In this document: positions 39,150 to 48,516 of the stretch, piece by piece
Numbering within the stretch: position 1 is the stretch's first letter
Layout: every line of letters begins with the position of its first letter
Assembly (NCBI GenBank): GCA_947483555.1
Contig: CANKMW010000012.1
Location: 62,001 to 126,000 of the forward strand
Source of the DNA: Myxococcales bacterium
Lineage (GTDB): Bacteria; Myxococcota_A; Polyangia; Haliangiales; Haliangiaceae
DNA: 64,000 nt
Reading direction: 5' to 3'
The notes under the pieces: model-generated
Seen by the model: the letters and a program-made list of their open reading frames with translations, nothing else
Database searches by the model: none
What the model was told of the DNA's origin: nothing
Made by a program: the position numbers and the translations under genes

Positions 39150-40652
39150 CTACTCGGTGACCTCGGCCAGCGCGACGAAGCGGCCGGCGGGCAGCTGGTT
39201 GCCGACCCGGAAGCAGCGCACGATCGCCGGGTCGCAGGTCACCGGGGAGCACACGCCGCCGCGCAGTGCGAACACCGTCCCGGCCTGGAGCTCGGGACCG
39301 ACCTGGTAGACCACGACGTGCGACTCGCACGGTCGGTCCTGGATGGTGTCGCGCGCGAAGCGCGGCGGCTCCTGCGCCTCGGCGGCGCAGGCCGGGCCGA
39401 ACTGGAAGGCGACCTGCTGCGGCTCGGTGCAATCCGGGTTGGCGAAGTATTCGCTGCCCACCACTGCGCCGTCCGGGACGCAGCGGGTCGAGCCGTCACT
39501 CGTGTTCGCCGAGTAGCAGCGGGTCCCGAGGTCGTCGTCGTACCAGGCGCGGACGCGGACGCTCGGGTGTCGGAAGCCGTCGTCGGTCACCGTCACGTAG
39601 CGGCGCAGCCGACCGTCGCCCTCGAGCCGCTCCGTGATCGGCGCGAGGGGCAGCGCGGCGCCGACCTCGAACAGCGGCTCGGGGATCGGAGCCGCCAGCG
39701 CGCACGATGTCGCGTCGCCCTGGTAGACGTCGCCAGCGGTGCGCTCGGCGCCGCGCTCGAACAGCGTCACGATCACGGTGCACTCGTCGGGCCGGAACCG
39801 GTCGATCACGTACCGCGGCTGGTCGCCGCAGGCGTTCCCGATGCCCAGCGGCACCGAGCAACCGTCGTCGGCCCAGTAGTCGCCGGTCCAGATGGCGTCC
39901 GTCGGCGCGCACACCCCGTCACCGGTCCAGCACTCGGCGTCGAGCTCGCCATCGAACGTCCGCCACGGCTGGCGCGCGCCGTCGTCGGCCTCGAGCGTGA
40001 CCAGGTCGATCCGCGACGGCGCGTCGGCGCGCACCGCGGTGGCGCCGACGAAGTCGGCGAGCGCCACCTCCTCGCCCGGCGCGTAGTACAGGTAGCCCGG
40101 ATCGGGTGCCCTCGCGACGCACATGCCGTCGGCGGCCAAATACACCATCGTCGGCGACTGCACGGCTCCGCGCGTCCAGACCCTCATCCGCCTGGTCGTG
40201 CACCAGTCGCCGCTCCACCACGCGACGTACGCCGCGGGCTCGCCGCTGCACGCGCCGCTGTAGTGGGACGCCAGTGGCGCGCTGCATGCCGCGTCGGCGA
40301 AGCTGTCTGCCCAATCGGTCGGGGGCAGACAGCGCAGCGTGTCGTCCCCGACCTCGTCGAACCGGCACGTCTCGCCGCGCGCGGTGTCGTGCCAGGCTTG
40401 GAAGCTGCGCAGCCCGCCGCCCTGTACGAAGCGCGCGCGCAGGCGGGTGCCGCTGACGACGCCGTCGGACAGCGAGTCATTGCCGCACGCGACGATGACC
40501 AAGAACAGCGGGAGCCAGCGGTGCGCTCCACGGGCCGCTCGCCAGCGGCGTCCAGGCGCCGGCGTCGAAGCTGCACGCCTCGCCGCGCGCGCCGTCCGCC
40601 AGCTGGCGCACCCGGCAAGCGCCAGCAACGGCCATTTCCCCGCGACCCCCAT
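39150..40652 (-). CDS. Cysteine-rich secreted lipoprotein with duplicated signal region
   Basis: 500 aa from ATG 40652. The start encodes MGVAGKWPLLALAGC (lipobox), and a second lipobox-like LFLVIVAC lies near residue 55, with no start codon between them. The mature part repeats a unit of RARFVxGGGLRSF, DTARGETCRFDEV, LRCLPP and a C-x8-C pattern three to four times (ARQPWRTFDGELDAECW, LRRYVTVTDDGFRHPSV, GTRCYSANTSDGSTRCVP). It has about 24 Cys. No enzyme motif. Out of frame between the two signals lies RQLADGARGEACSFD, a vestige of a related repeat, so the 5-prime end looks recombinant. Confidence 0.65.
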   Translation of the reverse strand: MGVAGKWPLLALAGCASWRTARAARRAASTPAPGRRWRAARGAHRWLPLFLVIVACGNDSLSDGVVSGTRLRARFVQGGGLRSFQAWHDTARGETCRFDEVGDDTLRCLPPTDWADSFADAACSAPLASHYSGACSGEPAAYVAWWSGDWCTTRRMRVWTRGAVQSPTMVYLAADGMCVARAPDPGYLYYAPGEEVALADFVGATAVRADAPSRIDLVTLEADDGARQPWRTFDGELDAECWTGDGVCAPTDAIWTGDYWADDGCSVPLGIGNACGDQPRYVIDRFRPDECTVIVTLFERGAERTAGDVYQGDATSCALAAPIPEPLFEVGAALPLAPITERLEGDGRLRRYVTVTDDGFRHPSVRVRAWYDDDLGTRCYSANTSDGSTRCVPDGAVVGSEYFANPDCTEPQQVAFQFGPACAAEAQEPPRFARDTIQDRPCESHVVVYQVGPELQAGTVFALRGGVCSPVTCDPAIVRCFRVGNQLPAGRFVALAEVTE

Positions 40653-41025
40653 CGTGGCAACGCTACCGTGGAATCGAACGATGATCGAGGTCCATCCGCC
40701 AGCCGACGTGCGCCACCGACCACGCGCACGTGACACCCCACGGGCTCCGCACCGCGCTCCTATCGACCGTCGCGCTGGCCACGCCGGCTGGGGCCGGGAC
40801 CTACCAGACCTACCACCGCACCGTCGCACGTCATCGCGATCGCGCGCCCTCAGGCGCTCGGCGACCAGCTCCATGTCGGTGCGTAGCGAGTCGACCGTGG
40901 CTGCCCACGACGTAGATGCGCATGACGATCGAGTACAGGATCGCTTTGACAGCGGCTCACGACCCGCCGATCGCGCGGCTCGACTTGACTGGACGGCGGC
41001 GGCTCGAATGGTAGGGTCATCAGCC
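40653..41025. other. 373-bp intergenic region
   Basis: Lies upstream of two divergent genes. A possible promoter for the 41026 gene, TTGACT (40985-40990), sits at the right end, but no good -10 follows at the proper distance. Otherwise I see no gene, repeat or RNA that I can support. Confidence 0.4.
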
Positions 41026-41346
41026 ATGGGGCCCGCCGCTCGCCCGTCGCTGCGCTTCGTGGCGCGGACCCGCGTCCGGGTCGGGTTGCTGGTGCTGGTG
41101 CTGCTCGCCGGCCTCGCGACCGTCACCACCTCTGGATCGCCACCTGAGACCGTCGATCTCGCCGCCGAGAGCGGCACCGCCGAGCCCTGCCCCGCGATCG
41201 ACGACGGTGGCGGCGACGAGGCCATCATCGCTGCGCCCGCACACGCGCAGCCGCGCGACGACGACCGCAGCACCGTCGACGAACTCGGCGAACGCGTCCT
41301 CGCCGCGATGTCCGATCCGCCCCTGCTGCCGCCACCAAAAGCCTGA
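41026..41346 (+). CDS. Small single-TM protein of unknown function
   Basis: 106 aa from ATG 41026. Basic N-terminus (RPSLRFVARTRVR), one hydrophobic helix VGLLVLVLLAGLATVTT (about 19-35), then an acidic tail with a single Cys (TAEPCPAIDDGGGDE) and VDELGERVLAAMSDPP. The helix could be an uncleaved anchor or signal. No family recognised. It precedes TerC by 83 bases on the same strand. Confidence 0.5.
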   Translation: MGPAARPSLRFVARTRVRVGLLVLVLLAGLATVTTSGSPPETVDLAAESGTAEPCPAIDDGGGDEAIIAAPAHAQPRDDDRSTVDELGERVLAAMSDPPLLPPPKA

Positions 41347-41429
41347 CTTCCGCGAGGTTCGCTTCGTGATCGCGTTCTTCGTCCGATTCGCCTGACCCGT
41401 CGCCGCCGGCGGTCGGGCCGTGGAGTCCC

Positions 41430-42371
41430 ATGGAAACCATCGGCAGTCCCGCCGCCTGGCTCGGGTTCACCACCCTCGTCTTGGTCCTGCTCGTCCTCGA
41501 TCTGGCGGTCTTCCACCGCAAGGCCCACACCGTCGGGGTCCGCGAGGCGCTGGGCTGGACCGTGTTCTGGATCGCGCTCGCGCTGATGTTCAACGCGGTC
41601 ATCTACGTCGGCCACGGCTCCGACCGCGCGCTCGAGTTCTTCACCGCCTACCTGCTCGAGAAGGCGCTCTCGGTCGACAACCTGTTCGTCTTCCTCATCC
41701 TGTTCTCTTCGTTCAAGGTGCCGCCGCACCTGCAGCACCGCGTGCTGTTCTGGGGAATCCTCGGCGCGATGGTGATGCGCGCGCTGTTCATCCTGGCCGG
41801 CGCCGCGCTGCTCCAGCACGCCCACTCCGTCATCTACGTGTTCGGCGCGTTCCTGGTATTCACCGGCGTGAAGCTGCTCCTGCACCGCGACGACGACGGC
41901 GCCCCCCCCAGGCCGAGTCGCATCGCGACCTGGCTCCAGCGCGTCATCCCGACCACCACCGGTTACCGCGGCAGTCACTTCTTCGTGGTCGAGCACGGCA
42001 GGCGCCTGGCGACGCCGCTCTTCGTCGTCCTGCTCGCGGTCGAGGCCAGCGACGTCGTGTTCGCCGTCGACTCGGTGCCGGCGGTGTTCGGCGTCACCGA
42101 GGATCCTTTCATCGTCTACACCTCGAACATCTTCGCGATCCTCGGCCTGCGCGCGCTCTACTTCGTGCTCGCCGGTGCGCTGGCGCGCTTCCGCTACCTG
42201 CCGATCGGGCTGGCGCTGGTGCTCGCGTTCATCGGCACCAAGATGCTGCTTTCGGGGCTCTACCACGTGCCGATCGCGGTCTCGCTCGGGGTGGTCGGCG
42301 TGCTGCTCGGCGGCGCGGTCGCGGTGTCGTGGCTGCGGTCGACCGGCGAGGGCGAAACGAGGCGATCATGA
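41430..42371 (+). CDS. TerC-family integral membrane protein
   Basis: 313 aa with about eight to nine TM helices. TerC/Alx signatures: LEKALSVDNLFVFLILFSSF near 80-99 (acidic residues in the membrane), VLFWGILGAMVMRALFI and LLAVEASDVVFAVDSVPAVFGVTEDPFIVYTSN near 203-235. TerC proteins export or load manganese and other metals and are linked to tellurite resistance. The stop overlaps the start of a truncated second TerC frame (ATGA). Confidence 0.93.
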   Translation: METIGSPAAWLGFTTLVLVLLVLDLAVFHRKAHTVGVREALGWTVFWIALALMFNAVIYVGHGSDRALEFFTAYLLEKALSVDNLFVFLILFSSFKVPPHLQHRVLFWGILGAMVMRALFILAGAALLQHAHSVIYVFGAFLVFTGVKLLLHRDDDGAPPRPSRIATWLQRVIPTTTGYRGSHFFVVEHGRRLATPLFVVLLAVEASDVVFAVDSVPAVFGVTEDPFIVYTSNIFAILGLRALYFVLAGALARFRYLPIGLALVLAFIGTKMLLSGLYHVPIAVSLGVVGVLLGGAVAVSWLRSTGEGETRRS

Positions 42372-42448
42372 TTGATCTCCTGTCCTCTCCTGAGGTGTGG
42401 CTGAGCCTGGCGGCGCTGGCCTGCTCGCCACGATCTCGTGGATCGTGA
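42368..42448 (+). pseudogene. Truncated start of a second TerC-like gene
   Basis: ATG 42368, inside the TerC stop, reads MIDLLSSPEVWLSLAALA. This matches the beginning of the other TerC subtype (usually continuing TLxALEIVLGIDN). It then runs into CSPRSRGS and a stop, with a frame change. Only about 18 codons remain, so the gene is lost. Confidence 0.55.
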
Positions 42449-42465
42449 AGCTGACCAGCCGCTGG

Positions 42466-45087
42466 TCAGGTCGCCGCCGGCCCGCCGGCGGGCGGCGCGG
42501 GCGGCGCCGGCGCCACCGGCGGCGCATGGCGCCCCGCCGCGACCGCGCTTCCCTCCGGGGCGTAGCCCACCATGATCGCCGGGCTGCCCAGCCGAGCGTA
42601 GGTCCAGAACGTCAGGCCGGTGCCAGCCGCCGCACCGCCGCCGCGCGACGACTGGTCGGTCGTCTCGAGGACGAGGTAGCCGCCGGCCTCGGGCGCCTCG
42701 AGCAGGATCGTGGCCTCGTGCGCCCAGCGCATCCACTGGCGCTCCGGCGCCGTACCCGATCCGGGGCGTTCACGGCGGACACCGAGATCGTCGTTGCGCA
42801 CGGTCCAGCCGGCCGCGCCGCCAGGTGGAGCAACGGGCTGCGGCGGTGGGTGGGCACCTGGCGTCGCCGGCGTCGCCCCGGGCACGTCCGGTTCGCGAAG
42901 CGCCGGAAGGGCCGTCCCGGGCGGGACGCGCACGATCGACCACGACGCCGGTCGCTCCGGAACCCACTGCCCGTTGATGATGAAGAGGTTCGAGCCGCCG
43001 GGGATGCCGTGGGTCGACTGGTTGGCAGGACGGAAGAACGCCGCCGATTGCCCCGACGCCTGGATCGACTGGGCCGTGACCTGCTGGTAGAAGCGAGCGT
43101 CGCCCGTGATCCCACCCGGCAAGTGGATGTCGCGATGCGCCTGTCCGATCTCGGCGAGCTGGTTGCAGACAACGCGGTCGAGCTGGATCGTATCGGCGTC
43201 TCGTTGCACGGCACCGAGCCACGCCGTCGTCGTGCCACCGCGCCAGGTCCGGACGATCTGATCCCACGGCGCCGGGATGGCCGCGCCGTCACCCTGCACG
43301 TGGTCGCTGGTGCCCTCGTGGGCATCGAGCTGGGCCAGGCGTCGGATCTGGTTCCAGGCGGCCTCGGGGATCGGAGCGATCGTGGCCGCCGGGAACGGTG
43401 TCGTCGGAGCCGGGTGGCGGGCGTGCGCGGACGGCGGCGCGCGCGGCGACTCGAGGGCGCCGCCCTGGTGCAACGCCTCGAGGCGTGCCCGCGCGTCCGC
43501 GTCGGGCAACGTCTCGTAGAAGTGGGTGATGTACTGGTGCTCGGGCGTCCCGACCCGCGGCGCGTCGCCAGGCGCGCGGAAGCTCTCCCACATCACGCGC
43601 AAGAGCCGCCGCGGCGGCGCGTAGGTCGAGTGCGCCGACTGGTAGCGCACGCCGAGGTAGGACAGCGCCATGTCGCGCCGCCAGTCGCCGGCCTCGATCC
43701 CGACCTGCTGCAGCAAGCTGCGCAGCTCGGTCTCTCCGGACTCGATCGTCTCGTTCACGTCATGCTCGAGCAGCTCGGCGGCCTGGCTGCTGAGCGCTCG
43801 CCAGGCCTGCCGCTCGGGTCCCGGGCGGCCATGCTCGGTCCTGTCCAGTAGAGTCGAGATCTCGGTTCGCTGCCGAGCACGAACGCCCATCACCTGGGCG
43901 AGCCGGGCCCCGGCCAGCGGCACCGGCGCCGGGCCGCCGACGGGTCCGGGCTGATGTCCCGCAGGCTGACCGTGTGGCGGATGGACCGGCGCTGCCGGCG
44001 CCGCAGGGAGGATCTCTTCGCGGTGGTTGGTTCCCGGTGCCCGCTGGAGCTCATCTACGCGTTCCCGCATGATCTCGCGGACGCGCGCGTGGCGCTGCTC
44101 CTCGGGCAGACGCCAGAACACGATCTTGCGCAGGATGCCGATCGCGGCACGCACCATCTGACCGCGCAGCGGGTAGATCCGGGCCATCGCCGCTCGGCGC
44201 TCGGGATCCTGCAGCCAGCTGATGTCCTCCGCCGGGATGCGGGCCATCGCGGCCGTCGCCTGCGCGACCGCCGCCTGCGCCTGAGGTGGCCCGTCATCGG
44301 GTCCATCGTCCGCGGGGGCGGCCGGGGCCGGGGCCGCGTGGTCGCCGGCCGGCGGCTCGCTCGGAGCCGCGGGGGCGGCGGGGCGGTGCTGGCGCTGGAC
44401 CGCCGGCGCGCCTCCGGATGTCCGCGCGCCCGCGGCCTCGTCCAGCAACGCGGCGGCGGACTCGCCGCGGACAACGGTGTCGGCGACGCGATCGGCGTGT
44501 CGCTCGTACGGATCGCCAGCGGCACCGACCCCGCCGGCGAGGTGCACCCCGCCCCGCTGCTGGACGACATGAGCGGCCTCGTGGGCCGCGGTGTGCAAGG
44601 TCGGCGTGGCGCCAAACCCGACGGCGTCGCCGACCGCGAACGCCTCGGCTCCCATCGCCCTGGCACCCGCCGCGGCGGCGCCGTCGGTGTGCGCGCGCAC
44701 GCCGGAGACGTCGTGCTCGCCGAACAGAGGCTGGATCCGGTCCAGGTGTGGGAGCGGGCCAGCGGCCCCGCTGGTGCCGTGCGCGGCCGCTGCGCGAACC
44801 GCGTCGCTGTCGTGCGTGGCCTCGGTCCCCAGACGCTGCACCGGCGTGCCCGCAGCCAGCCACGAGAGCGGATGCTCGTCGGGAAACAGCCCCGCCGCCG
44901 CGGCGACCGGCGGGTGCGCGTTCACGAACGCGAAGTTGTCGGCGAAGTTGTCGGCGGCATAGGCTGGCGTGGCCTTGCGCTGCACCGCCCGCAGGCCCTG
45001 CGTCAACGTGCGCGCCCCCGGCTTGGTGCCGGTGCCCTGGGACTCGCGTGACCCATCGCCTGCATCGCGGTCGCGCCGATCACGCAT
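42466..45087 (-). CDS. eCIS core-domain (DUF4157) protein, putative toxin/effector
   Basis: ATG 45087 (an ATG at 45114 is also in frame) gives 873 aa. Residues about 100-185 form the DUF4157/eCIS-core domain: [38 protein letters not shown], then zincin-like [13 protein letters not shown] (His169, Glu170, His173) and a downstream [15 protein letters not shown] Glu/Asp block. A Pro/Ala linker follows at about 230-275. The rest (about 275-873) is helical then mixed and matches no family I know. It is Pro/Ala-rich with many His/Trp and ends in [15 protein letters not shown]4157 proteins are often loaded on extracellular contractile injection systems; no such structural gene lies in this window. 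Confidence 0.8.
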   Translation of the reverse strand: MRDRRDRDAGDGSRESQGTGTKPGARTLTQGLRAVQRKATPAYAADNFADNFAFVNAHPPVAAAAGLFPDEHPLSWLAAGTPVQRLGTEATHDSDAVRAAAAHGTSGAAGPLPHLDRIQPLFGEHDVSGVRAHTDGAAAAGARAMGAEAFAVGDAVGFGATPTLHTAAHEAAHVVQQRGGVHLAGGVGAAGDPYERHADRVADTVVRGESAAALLDEAAGARTSGGAPAVQRQHRPAAPAAPSEPPAGDHAAPAPAAPADDGPDDGPPQAQAAVAQATAAMARIPAEDISWLQDPERRAAMARIYPLRGQMVRAAIGILRKIVFWRLPEEQRHARVREIMRERVDELQRAPGTNHREEILPAAPAAPVHPPHGQPAGHQPGPVGGPAPVPLAGARLAQVMGVRARQRTEISTLLDRTEHGRPGPERQAWRALSSQAAELLEHDVNETIESGETELRSLLQQVGIEAGDWRRDMALSYLGVRYQSAHSTYAPPRRLLRVMWESFRAPGDAPRVGTPEHQYITHFYETLPDADARARLEALHQGGALESPRAPPSAHARHPAPTTPFPAATIAPIPEAAWNQIRRLAQLDAHEGTSDHVQGDGAAIPAPWDQIVRTWRGGTTTAWLGAVQRDADTIQLDRVVCNQLAEIGQAHRDIHLPGGITGDARFYQQVTAQSIQASGQSAAFFRPANQSTHGIPGGSNLFIINGQWVPERPASWSIVRVPPGTALPALREPDVPGATPATPGAHPPPQPVAPPGGAAGWTVRNDDLGVRRERPGSGTAPERQWMRWAHEATILLEAPEAGGYLVLETTDQSSRGGGAAAGTGLTFWTYARLGSPAIMVGYAPEGSAVAAGRHAPPVAPAPPAPPAGGPAAT

Positions 45088-45272
45088 GACGGCACATTGT
45101 ATGGCAGCCGGCACGGCAGGACCAGCCCGGTCGCCTGGGGCCGGTCACAGGATCTTCAACTCGAACCGGTCGAGCGCGTAGCCCAGCGCCCGCTTCAGCT
45201 CGTGACTCCGCGCCGCGCCTTGAGTGGCGCGCCCGACGCTTGGTTCTCGCGGCGGCCTGATAGGATCGGCGC

Positions 45273-46250
45273 ATGGACAAACCGACCAGCGCTGGCCCGG
45301 GCGCGCCTCGTGAGGAGAGCCTCGGTCACTACGAGATGCTGTGGGATTGCGGCCACTGCGAGACCAAGAAGCTGCTCGGCAAGACCCATCGACACTGCCC
45401 GACGTGCGGTGCGCCCCAGGGCGAGGCCAAGCGCTACTTCCCGACCGAGGCCGACAAGGTGCTGGTCAAGGACCACGTCTTCACCGGCGGCGATCGCACG
45501 TGCGCGTCGTGCGGCGCGGCGCAGTCGGCCAAGGCCGAGCACTGCGGCACCTGTGGCGCCTCGCTCGGTGTCGCCAAGGCGGTGCCGCTGGTGACCCCGC
45601 CCAAGCCGGTGGCGAAGCAGAAGTCGAACCGGATCTGGTTCATCGTCCTCGGCGTCGTCCTGTTCCTGGTCCTCATCTGGTTCATGTGCATCCGCAAGAA
45701 AGAGATCGCGATGCAGGTCACCGGTCACCGCTGGTCGGTGGTGCAGGAGATCGAGGAGTACCGCGAGGTCAGCGAGGAGACCTGGCGCAACGAGGTGCCG
45801 GGCGGCGCCCGCCAGATCTCGTGCAGCCGCAAGCAGCGCTCGACCCGGAGCGTGCAGGACGGCGAGGACTGCAAGGTCGAGAAGGTCGACAAGGGCGACG
45901 GCACCTTCGAGGAGGTCAAGAAGTGCACGCCGCGCATGAAGGACGAGGGCGTCGACGATGACTTCTGCAGCTTCCGGATCGACCGCTGGACCAAGGTCGA
46001 GGAGCTCAAGGGCAACGGGAGCGGGCTGGACGTGAAATGGCCGCCCCTGCCCGCCTCGTCGGCGCAGACCCGGATCGGCGCTCGCCGCGCCGGACCCAAA
46101 CATGGGACCTACACGCTCGATCTGCACGACGGCAAGCAGGCGCGCACCTGCGACGTCGAGGAGGGCACGTGGAAGAAGTACGGCGATGGCCAGAAGATCA
46201 AGGCCCAGGTCCGGGCCCGGAGCGGTGAGCTGGTCTGCGCGTCGTTGTAG
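45273..46250 (+). CDS. Zinc-ribbon membrane protein
   Basis: 325 aa. Two zinc ribbons: WDCGHC (Cys26, Cys29) with HCPTCG (about 42, 45), and CASCG (about 76) with HCGTCG (about 90). A TM helix near 125-142 (IWFIVLGVVLFLVLIWFMCI) follows. The extracytoplasmic part is basic/acidic with spaced Cys (CSRKQR, DCKVEKV, KKCTPR) and repeated Trp. No catalytic motif. It probably senses or tethers proteins through the ribbons. It is divergent from the eCIS-core gene. Confidence 0.8.
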   Translation: MDKPTSAGPGAPREESLGHYEMLWDCGHCETKKLLGKTHRHCPTCGAPQGEAKRYFPTEADKVLVKDHVFTGGDRTCASCGAAQSAKAEHCGTCGASLGVAKAVPLVTPPKPVAKQKSNRIWFIVLGVVLFLVLIWFMCIRKKEIAMQVTGHRWSVVQEIEEYREVSEETWRNEVPGGARQISCSRKQRSTRSVQDGEDCKVEKVDKGDGTFEEVKKCTPRMKDEGVDDDFCSFRIDRWTKVEELKGNGSGLDVKWPPLPASSAQTRIGARRAGPKHGTYTLDLHDGKQARTCDVEEGTWKKYGDGQKIKAQVRARSGELVCASL

Positions 46251-46303
46251 ACCGGCGACCTCACCGAGTGGACCTGCCGCGGCGGCTCCGGTACACAGGG
46301 AGC

Positions 46304-47308
46304 GTGACCGCCTCCGGGGCCCACGTGCTCGCCACCGCCGCCCTGCCCCGCGGCCTGTCGGTGGTCATCCCCTGCTACCGTAGCGAGGGATCGATCGCCG
46401 CGCTGGTCGAGCGGCTGCGACCGGTGCTCGCCGCTCACGCGCCGGCGTGGGAGATCATCCTGGTCGACGACGCCAGCCCCGATGGCACCGGCCAGGCGGT
46501 GGCCGCGCTCGCTCGCAGCCAGCCCGGGGTGCGCGCCATCGCGCTGATGCGCAACTACGGCCAGCACGCGGCGCTCCTGTGCGGCATCCGCGCCGCGCGC
46601 TACGACGTCGTGGTCACCACCGACGACGATCTTCAACACCCGCCCGAGGAGCTGCCCCACCTGCTGGCCGCCCTCACCGACGACGTCGACGTGGTCTATG
46701 GCGCACCGGCGCGGCAGCCGCACGGCCTGCTGCGCGGCGTGGCGTCGCGCATCTCCAAGCGGGTCCTGATGGGATCGATGGGCGCCGCCACCGCCGCCAA
46801 GGTCAGCGCGTGGCGGGCGTTCCGCACCCACCTGCGCGACGCCTTCGACGCCTTCCGGGGCACCTTCGTGTCGATCGACGTGCTGTTGACGTGGGGCACC
46901 CAGCGCTTCACCCACGTCACGGTCCGCCACGACGCGCGCGCCATCGGGACCTCGAACTACACCTTCCGGACGCTCTTCACCCACGCCTTCAACATGATGA
47001 CCGGGTTCTCGACCATCCCGCTCCAGCTCGCCAGCCTGGTCGGGTTCGTGCTCACTGGCTTCGGCCTGGTCGTGCTCGCCTACGTGCTGGTTCGCTACGC
47101 CGTCGACGGTGGCAGCGCGCCAGGATTCCCGTTCCTGGCCTGCATCATCTCGATCTTCAGCGGCGCCCAGCTGCTGTGCCTCGGCATCATCGGCGAGTAC
47201 CTGGGTCGCGCCCACTTCCGGCTGCTCGACCGACCGCCGTACGTCGTGCGCCGCGTCGACGACGGCGACGGCGACGGCAGCGCGCCGGCCTCGAGAGAAC
47301 CGGCGTGA
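46304..47308 (+). CDS. Membrane-anchored glycosyltransferase family 2 (ArnC/GtrB-like)
   Basis: GTG 46304 is preferred, as AGGGAG lies just upstream; an upstream GTG at 46268 is in frame. 334 aa. GT-A domain: SVVIPCYRSEGS, ILVDDASPDGT, ALMRNYGQHAAL and TTDDDLQHPPEEL (DxD-type). Two TM helices at the end (ASLVGFVLTGFGLVVLAYVLV, CIISIFSGAQLLCLGIIGEYLGR). It transfers a sugar from a nucleotide sugar to undecaprenyl phosphate. Overlaps the aminotransferase gene (GTGA), so one operon. Confidence 0.9.
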   Translation: MTASGAHVLATAALPRGLSVVIPCYRSEGSIAALVERLRPVLAAHAPAWEIILVDDASPDGTGQAVAALARSQPGVRAIALMRNYGQHAALLCGIRAARYDVVVTTDDDLQHPPEELPHLLAALTDDVDVVYGAPARQPHGLLRGVASRISKRVLMGSMGAATAAKVSAWRAFRTHLRDAFDAFRGTFVSIDVLLTWGTQRFTHVTVRHDARAIGTSNYTFRTLFTHAFNMMTGFSTIPLQLASLVGFVLTGFGLVVLAYVLVRYAVDGGSAPGFPFLACIISIFSGAQLLCLGIIGEYLGRAHFRLLDRPPYVVRRVDDGDGDGSAPASREPA

Positions 47309-48438
47309 GCGGCGTCGCGATCCCGTACTCGCGCCCGCACCGCAGCGGCCGCGAGGCGACCCTGGTCGCCCAGGCGCTGGCCGGCGACCACTGGCGCGGC
47401 GATGGCCCGTTCACGGCCCAGGCGTCGGCGCTGGTCTCCGCCGCGGTCGGCGGCGGCAAGGTCCTGCTCACCACCTCGTGCACCCACGCGCTCGAGATGT
47501 CCGCGCTCCTGCTCGGCGTCGGGCCCGGCGACGAGGTCATCGTGCCGTCGTTCACGTTCGTGTCGACCGCCAGCGCGTTCGCGCTGCGCGGCGCCCGTAT
47601 CGTGTTCGCCGACGTCGATCCGCGCACCCTGGGTCTCGATCCCGCCGAGGTCGCCCGCAAGGCGAGCCCGCGCACCCGCGCGGTCGTGGTCGTGCACTAC
47701 GCCGGCGTCGCCGCCGACGTCGACGCGATCGCCGCCGCGGCACCGGGCGCGGCGGTGGTCGAGGACAACGCCCACGGCCTGTTCGCGTCGTGGCGCGGCC
47801 GGCCGCTCGGCAGCCTGGGCCAGCTCGCCACCCAGAGCTTCCACGACACCAAGAACCTGGGCTGCGGCGAGGGCGGTGCGCTGGTGATCAACGACCGCGC
47901 GCTCGACGAGCGGGCCGAGATCATCCGCGAGAAGGGCACCAACCGGGCCCGCTTCTTCCGCGGCCAGGTCGACAAGTACACCTGGGTCGATCTCGGCTCG
48001 AGCTACCTGCCCAGCGACCTGCTGGCCGCCGTGCTGGTGGCCCAGCTCGAGGCGGCGCCGGCGATCCAGGCCGCGCGCCACCAGGTCTGGCGCCGCTACC
48101 ACGCCGAGCTGGCCGGCTGGGCCGCCCATCACGGCGTACAGCAGCCCCACGTCCCGGTCGGCGCCGAGCACGCCGCCCACATCTACTGGCTGCGCGTCGC
48201 AACGCTCGCCACCCGGCAGCGAATGATCGCCCACCTGGCCGCCGCCGGCATCCAGGCCACCTTCCACTATCAGCCGTTGCACCTGTCCGAGGTCGGCCGC
48301 AAGGCCGGCGGCCGCGACGGTGACTGCCCGGTCAGCGAGCAGGTCGCCGACACGCTGGTGCGGCTGCCGCTGTACGCCGACCTCGGCGACGCCGACGTCG
48401 AGCGGGTGATCGCGGCGGTGACCGCGTTCGGCGCCTGA
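47305..48438 (+). CDS. rffA: dTDP-4-amino-4,6-dideoxygalactose transaminase (WecE/RffA)
   Basis: GTG 47305 overlaps the preceding stop. 377 aa of the DegT/DnrJ/EryC1 aminotransferase family. It follows E. coli WecE closely: VLLTTSCTHALEMSALLLGVGPGDEVIVPSFTFVST, VVHYAGVAAD, SFHDTKN (PLP Lys), EIIREKGTNRARFFRGQVDKYTWVDLGSSYLPSDL and FHYQPLHLSEVG. It makes dTDP-4-amino-4,6-dideoxygalactose from the 4-keto sugar produced by RmlA/RmlB encoded about 3 kb downstream. The final 31 bases are repeated at 51581. Confidence 0.95.
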   Translation: MSGVAIPYSRPHRSGREATLVAQALAGDHWRGDGPFTAQASALVSAAVGGGKVLLTTSCTHALEMSALLLGVGPGDEVIVPSFTFVSTASAFALRGARIVFADVDPRTLGLDPAEVARKASPRTRAVVVVHYAGVAADVDAIAAAAPGAAVVEDNAHGLFASWRGRPLGSLGQLATQSFHDTKNLGCGEGGALVINDRALDERAEIIREKGTNRARFFRGQVDKYTWVDLGSSYLPSDLLAAVLVAQLEAAPAIQAARHQVWRRYHAELAGWAAHHGVQQPHVPVGAEHAAHIYWLRVATLATRQRMIAHLAAAGIQATFHYQPLHLSEVGRKAGGRDGDCPVSEQVADTLVRLPLYADLGDADVERVIAAVTAFGA

Positions 48439-48440
48439 TC
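48410..48440 (+). repeat. 31-bp direct repeat, copy 1 (end of the transaminase gene)
   Basis: The 3-prime end of rffA including its stop is repeated exactly at 51581-51611. The segment between copies carries the TonB receptor and outer-membrane protein genes. It looks like an insertion that duplicated or carried in a gene end. Confidence 0.9.
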
Positions 48441-48445
48441 CTGCT

Positions 48446-48478
48446 GCCGACGCTGGGGTGGCCCAGACCCGCGTCGGC
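48446..48478. terminator. 8-bp hairpin after the transaminase gene
   Basis: GCCGACGC (48446-48453) pairs with GCGTCGGC (48471-48478) around a 17-nt loop that itself can form TGGG/CCCA. There is no U tract, so termination would be weak or Rho-assisted. It sits at the junction of the inserted segment. Confidence 0.45.
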
Positions 48479-48516
48479 GTTGCGAGCCCGGCGACTTTGG
48501 GTCCACCATCTGCGTC

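Noticed and set aside
40653-42266. Extension of the Cys-rich lipoprotein upstream to a 1038-codon frame
   Set aside because: The extra part is antisense to the TerC gene and the small TM protein and has the Arg/Asp/His-rich composition of a shadow frame; the signal peptide starts at 40652.
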